This document shows, piece by piece, positions 60,453 to 64,000 of a DNA stretch of 64,000 nucleotides (position 1 is its first letter; every line of letters begins with the position of its first letter). Made by a program: the position numbers and the translations under genes. The stretch comes from Paenilisteria rustica (GTDB lineage: Bacteria; Bacillota; Bacilli; Lactobacillales; Listeriaceae), in NCBI RefSeq assembly GCF_013820765.1, contig NZ_JABJVM010000008.1:62001-126000 (forward strand), read 5' to 3'. Under the pieces are notes generated by a model that was not told the DNA's origin, ran no database searches, and saw only the letters and a program-made list of their open reading frames with translations.

Positions 60453-60572
60453 TTAAAGACTACTGTATTTATATCCCATTTTTCTTGAAATAAACGCTTG
60501 CGAAATTCCCAAAGATTCTCTTCTCTTTCTCACTTTCGCCCAATTGATTTTCTTGTCTGCAGTTGCTTTCAT
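60453..60572 (-). pseudogene. N-terminal half of the split XRE-type HTH gene
   Basis: The ATG at 60572 (TGGAGCG upstream) opens a frame KATADKKINWAKVRKRRESLG...KMGYKYSS. It is the first half of an XRE domain and crosses attR at 60464, ending three codons later at a prophage-encoded stop (60453). Its intact promoter (60613-60641) means a ~39-residue truncated product may still be made. Confidence 0.88.
60460..60464. other. attR core (CTACT)
   Basis: Second copy of the 5-base core. On the prophage side the bases 60437-60459 are nearly the inverted match of 11259-11278 at attL (both contain TTATCAAA and ACAGA elements), as expected for the two arms of a serine-integrase attP. Confidence 0.85.
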
Positions 60573-60612
60573 GTGTATCGCTCCATTCTACTCAATTTGT
60601 GTTTATAAACCC

Positions 60613-60641
60613 ATAATATCAACTCTAATAGTTGATGTCAA
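60613..60641 (-). promoter_or_regulatory. Promoter and operator of the split HTH gene
   Basis: TTGACA (60636-60641) and TATTAT (60613-60618) are 17 bases apart on the minus strand. The spacer holds a perfect palindrome (ATCAACT-CTAAT-AGTTGAT, 60618-60636), a likely operator for the encoded regulator or its divergent neighbour. Confidence 0.82.
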
Positions 60642-60693
60642 ATCGTTACCAGTCATATCGTGTAATAAAATAGCTGTATTGTGTAAGTTATGA

Positions 60694-60699
60694 TATACT
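60694..60699 (+). promoter_or_regulatory. Extended -10 of the chromosomal XRE gene
   Basis: TGATATACT, about 20 bases before the ATG at 60722, without a clear -35. Confidence 0.55.
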
Positions 60700-60721
60700 A
60701 TATTCTAAAAGGAGTGATTAA

Positions 60722-61135
60722 ATGCCAAAATTAAGTCATCGGTTAACTATTTTAAGAGAACAGAAAGGTTGGACGAAAGCAGAAACAGCAAGACGGCTCG
60801 GCCTTAACGCGACGTCTACGTATGGTAATTGGGAGTACGGCATCAGAGAACCAGACATTGAGATGCTACGCCATATCTCTATGCTATTCGATGTTTCTGT
60901 TGATTATCTCGTTGGTCAAAAAAATGATTCCGATTACAAACCAAGCGAGGTAGAAAAACATCCTGATATCGCAAAAACCTTAGAGCAAATCAGGCAAGAT
61001 CTCCGTTTTGAAGAAAATGTTGCACTCGATGCACAACCTATACGTCCTGAAGTTGTTAAATTTATTGACGATACAATTATCTTTCTGTTAAATCAAGCGC
61101 AAAGCCTTAATACTGAACTTCGGAAAGAAGACTAA
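60722..61135 (+). CDS. Chromosomal XRE-family regulator
   Basis: 137 aa (AGGAGTG before ATG). The HTH (LTILREQKGWTKAETARRLGLNATSTYGNWEYGIREPDIEMLRHISMLFDVSVDYLVG, about 8-64) is followed by a helical C-terminus. It lies divergent to the split HTH gene, with the palindrome 60618-60636 between. In Listeria a regulator holds this place next to the PrsW-like gene and proBA. Its target is unknown. Confidence 0.85.
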   Translation: MPKLSHRLTILREQKGWTKAETARRLGLNATSTYGNWEYGIREPDIEMLRHISMLFDVSVDYLVGQKNDSDYKPSEVEKHPDIAKTLEQIRQDLRFEENVALDAQPIRPEVVKFIDDTIIFLLNQAQSLNTELRKED

Positions 61136-61224
61136 AACCGTTTTTCTATATATATTAAGTTTCAACCTATTCTTTTTGTGGAAAAAGGTAAAGACTATAA
61201 ATATAAATAAGGGAGGCGATCCAT

Positions 61225-62424
61225 TTGTCTCATTGGTATTTTCAAAAGAATAACAAGACAATTGGTCCATTAACAGATTACGAACTCAGAACACTATACA
61301 AAAGAAAGGAACTATCTGCTGAAACAAAAGTGAAGCAAGAGGAAAATGGCGAGTGGCTACTTCTAAAGGATAGCCCAATTTTCCAAACGATTCACGAATC
61401 TCACGGTCCGCATGACACTTCAAAAGGGCCTAAAAAGGAGGCAAACCACCATCCCCACGAAAAAAACGGGGCGCAACATTTAGGCTTAGGTGATATTTTT
61501 GCCGACGTCTTTAAAAAGCATCCTAAATCAGACAGCGAGAAAGTCTTTATCGCGGGTACTACTTACACAACGCCGAAAGAAGGAGATATTGCATCTTCTT
61601 GGACGAGACCGTTCCTTTTCTCTCGTGTCTTTTTCGCGCTAGCTATCACTTATTTATTATTACTCGCTTGTACTTATATTTTCTCTAATTCGAATACGAT
61701 TCCTGGCTTGATGGTTATTGGATCGTTCACCATGCCATTTTCGGTACTCGTGTTATTTTTCGAAATCAATGCTCCGCGGAATATTAGTTTCTTCGATGTT
61801 TTAAAAATGTTCTTTATCGGTGGTGTCGCAGCGCTTGTGGCCACGCTGATTCTATACGATGTGATTCCCGTTGGACAATTAAACTACTTTAATGCCTTCT
61901 TAGTTGGTATTATTGAAGAAACTGGTAAAATGGTCATTGTTGCCCTCTTTATCGTGGCGCTGAAACCAAAATATATTTTGAATGGTTTACTTATTGGAGC
62001 AGCTGTTGGCGCTGGTTTTGCGGCCTTCGAATCGCTTGGTTATGCGTTTAATTACAGTATTGAAGTTGCAGCCGTATTTAAAAACCTACAATTTGCCGGT
62101 GATACAATGTTAAACATCATTTTCTCTCGCGGCTGGCAGTCTATCGGTGGACACGTGGTCTGGGCAGCTATTTCCGGTGCCGCACTAATGATCGCAAAAG
62201 GATCCGATCCGAAACTCCAAATGCGTCATATCTTTACAGGCAGATTCTTAAGCCTATTCATTATCCCGATTGGTCTTCACTTCCTTTGGGATTGCCCTTG
62301 GAACCCACTGCCACAAATTGCGTTCAAACAAATTTTACTTATCGTTGTTGTTTGGATCGTTATCTTCTCACTTATCAATAAAGGTTTACGCCAAATTTCA
62401 GGTGAAAAGCCTGCGAAAGCGTAA
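61225..62424 (+). CDS. PrsW-family membrane protease-like protein with GYF domain
   Basis: 399 aa from a TTG at 61225 behind GGGAGGCG. The N-terminal GYF_2 domain (HWYFQKNNKTIGPLTDYELRTLY, about 3-48) is followed by a His-rich linker and about eight membrane helices. The motif GIIEETGK (E231/E232, K235), FAAFESLGY (E269) and GHVVWAA fit the PrsW/CPBP-like intramembrane protease pattern. Substrate unknown; PrsW of B. subtilis cleaves an anti-sigma factor. Confidence 0.85.
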   Translation: MSHWYFQKNNKTIGPLTDYELRTLYKRKELSAETKVKQEENGEWLLLKDSPIFQTIHESHGPHDTSKGPKKEANHHPHEKNGAQHLGLGDIFADVFKKHPKSDSEKVFIAGTTYTTPKEGDIASSWTRPFLFSRVFFALAITYLLLLACTYIFSNSNTIPGLMVIGSFTMPFSVLVLFFEINAPRNISFFDVLKMFFIGGVAALVATLILYDVIPVGQLNYFNAFLVGIIEETGKMVIVALFIVALKPKYILNGLLIGAAVGAGFAAFESLGYAFNYSIEVAAVFKNLQFAGDTMLNIIFSRGWQSIGGHVVWAAISGAALMIAKGSDPKLQMRHIFTGRFLSLFIIPIGLHFLWDCPWNPLPQIAFKQILLIVVVWIVIFSLINKGLRQISGEKPAKA

Positions 62425-62432
62425 TTTTGCGA

Positions 62433-62467
62433 CCTGTTCTATCTTTTTTGATAGAATGGGTTTTTTT
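62433..62467 (+). terminator. Terminator after the PrsW-like gene
   Basis: TTCTATC and GATAGAA (plus outer C/G pairs) flank six T and are followed by seven T. The 61 bases between it and proB hold only a weak TATAAT-like sequence and no T-box-sized leader. Confidence 0.85.
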
Positions 62468-62528
62468 GTGCGCCGAAATAGTGTACAATGAATGGAATAT
62501 AATTTGACTTAAAAAGGAGACTCGTTCT

Positions 62529-63356
62529 ATGCGTACATCTTTAAAGAACTGCAAACGAATTGTCATTAAAGTTGGAACTAGTACGCTCATGTATCCAAAT
62601 GGCAATATAAATTTACGAACTATTGAAAAATTAGCGATGGTCCTCAGCGACCTTTCTAATGAAGGTAAGGAGGTTGTGCTCGTTTCCTCTGGTGCGATTG
62701 GCGTTGGCTGCCATAAACTGCAATTAGCCACACGCCCTACTACTATCCCCGAGCAACAAGCCATTGCAGCGGTTGGACAAAGTGAACTGATGCATATTTA
62801 TAGTAAGTTTTTTGGTGAATATGGGCATACGGTTGGGCAAATTCTACTGACCCGCGATGTGATTGATTACCCTGTCAGCCGTAAAAACGTGATTAATACG
62901 TTCAATAAGTTGCTCGAAAACGAAATCGTCCCCATCGTCAATGAAAATGATACGGTCGCGATTGAAGAAATTGAGCATCTTACAAAATTCGGCGATAATG
63001 ACCGACTATCTGCTATTGTAGCCGAAGTTATCCAAGCCGATTTACTGATTATGTTGTCGGATATTGATGGTTTTTATGATAGTAATCCGAATGAAAATCC
63101 CGAGTCTACCATGTTTACTGAAATCAACCAAATCACGCCAGAATTGCAAGCATTGGCTGGTGGGAAAGGCTCTGAATTTGGTACTGGTGGCATGCTGACA
63201 AAGCTCGCCGCGGCCGAAAGAGTTTTGAAAAATGGGGGCAAGATGGTACTGACGAACGGTAATAATCCTGGTGCGATTTTTAATATTATGAATGGCGATT
63301 CTATTGGCACTTTATTTGCTGCGAAAGATCTTGTAAAGGGGGAAACGAAACGATGA
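62529..63356 (+). CDS. proB: Glutamate 5-kinase
   Basis: 275 aa, the short form without a C-terminal PUA domain. [12 protein letters not shown] (about 12-23), SSGAIGVG (about 55-62), [10 protein letters not shown] and [13 protein letters not shown], then [13 protein letters not shown]. It phosphorylates glutamate, the first step of proline synthesis. It overlaps proA by ATGA, so the two are co-translated. AAGGAGA precedes ATG. Confidence 0.96.
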   Translation: MRTSLKNCKRIVIKVGTSTLMYPNGNINLRTIEKLAMVLSDLSNEGKEVVLVSSGAIGVGCHKLQLATRPTTIPEQQAIAAVGQSELMHIYSKFFGEYGHTVGQILLTRDVIDYPVSRKNVINTFNKLLENEIVPIVNENDTVAIEEIEHLTKFGDNDRLSAIVAEVIQADLLIMLSDIDGFYDSNPNENPESTMFTEINQITPELQALAGGKGSEFGTGGMLTKLAAAERVLKNGGKMVLTNGNNPGAIFNIMNGDSIGTLFAAKDLVKGETKR

Positions 63357-64000
63357 CCGAACTCATTCTAAAAGGAAAACAAGCAAAGACCGCTGCATTG
63401 GTGTTAGCACAAGCAAAAACGAAGGCGAAAAATGAGGCGCTTCAATCGCTTGCCGTATCTCTAGTCGAAAATACTACGACTATTTTAGAAGCTAATGAGA
63501 AAGATTTAGCAGCCGCTTCAGAAAATGGCGTTCGAGATGCAATGCTTGATCGGTTGCGCTTAACGCCAGAACGAATTGTAGACATCGCGGAAGGTGTGAA
63601 GCAAGTGGCGACCCTCGCTGATCCGATTGGCGAAGTCGTGCACATGTGGAAAAATGAAGCGGAATTAACGATTGGAAAACAACGTGTGCCGCTGGGCGTT
63701 ATCGGTATCATTTACGAATCACGGCCGAACGTCACTGTGGATGCTGCGGTCCTTTGTTTCAAAACAGGAAATGCGACTATTCTACGTGGTGGAAGTGAGG
63801 CTTTTCATTCCAACCTTGCCCTCGTGCGCGTGATTCGCGATTCGCTAGCAAGCTCTGGCTTCCCTGCCGACGCTGTGCAGATTGTAGAGGACACATCACG
63901 AGACACCGCGCAACAGTTGATGAAACTAAACGCTTATCTCGATGTCTTGATTCCCCGTGGTAGCGCTCGGTTAATCCAAGCCGTCTTAGAGAATGCGACG
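63353..64000 (+). CDS. proA: Gamma-glutamyl phosphate reductase (N-terminal part)
   Basis: 216 codons to the window edge. The frame starts at the ATG at 63353, overlapping proB. It reads [57 protein letters not shown], all typical of ProA. It reduces glutamyl phosphate, the second step of proline synthesis. Confidence 0.96.
   Translation, partial: MTELILKGKQAKTAALVLAQAKTKAKNEALQSLAVSLVENTTTILEANEKDLAAASENGVRDAMLDRLRLTPERIVDIAEGVKQVATLADPIGEVVHMWKNEAELTIGKQRVPLGVIGIIYESRPNVTVDAAVLCFKTGNATILRGGSEAFHSNLALVRVIRDSLASSGFPADAVQIVEDTSRDTAQQLMKLNAYLDVLIPRGSARLIQAVLENAT

Larger units (their letters stand above)
11254..60464. mobile_element. Complete temperate myophage (prophage), about 49.2 kb
   Basis: The element is bounded by attL and attR cores and carries every expected module: serine integrase, CI/Cro-like switch, recombination and replication genes, late regulator, terminase, portal, capsid, contractile tail, baseplate, holin-like genes and endolysin. 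Sheath, tube and baseplate-J proteins show a myovirus; Listeria phage B054 is a known temperate myophage of similar size. No structural gene is visibly broken. The adenine methylase has a frameshift. It may therefore be inducible. Confidence 0.93.

Noticed and set aside
1-64000. CRISPR arrays and tRNA or rRNA genes
   Set aside because: I saw no regularly spaced direct repeats and no cloverleaf-like sequence. A tRNA scan would be needed to exclude them fully.

Overview
The window is a low-GC Bacillota chromosome, almost certainly a Listeria or close relative, carrying one complete-looking integrated temperate myophage. The flanking genes fit the Listeria order proA-proB / PrsW-like protein / XRE regulator / small HTH gene / TPR protein / tig / clpX / type I signal peptidases / rbgA / rnhB / dprA / topA / trmFO. 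The integrase resembles the large serine integrase known from Listeria innocua prophages. I cannot assign a species.

Left chromosomal arm (1-11,253, all minus strand): trmFO (5' part only), topA, dprA, rnhB, rbgA, two signal peptidase genes, clpX, tig and a TPR protein. Right arm (60,465-64,000, plus strand): an XRE regulator, a GYF/PrsW-like membrane protein, proB and the start of proA.

Prophage (about 11,254-60,464, 49.2 kb): it splits a 71-codon HTH gene. The C-terminal half lies at the left end and the N-terminal half at the right end, and the 5-bp sequence CTACT occurs at both junctions. Read leftward, the prophage runs: integrase, lipoprotein and DUF6414-type gene, Rgg-like regulator, CI/Cro-like switch with several TACAC-N5-GTGTA operators, early genes (small membrane peptides, SbcC-like ATPase, RecT, MBL-fold hydrolase, DnaD-like and DnaC-like replication proteins, RecU), many small ATGA-coupled genes, an adenine methylase, an ArpU/RinA-type late regulator, terminase, portal, head genes, contractile tail and baseplate, then holin-like genes and endolysin. 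The sheath, tube and baseplate-J genes show a contractile tail.

The most interesting region is 55,870-57,030. An Rgg-family regulator is divergent from a 31-codon gene for a Lys-rich, hydrophobic peptide, the layout of Rgg/SHP peptide signalling. A separate promoter and intrinsic terminator predict a ~58-nt RNA ending 3 bases short of the peptide stop codon on the opposite strand. A similar peptide/convergent-RNA pair lies at 52,946-53,128. These could be a phage-encoded peptide communication circuit or type I toxin-antitoxin modules. Other points: an A7 frameshift in the methylase, a probable +1 frameshift in the tail assembly chaperone, a nested scaffold start, a structured element at the late regulator start, and likely lysogenic-conversion genes.
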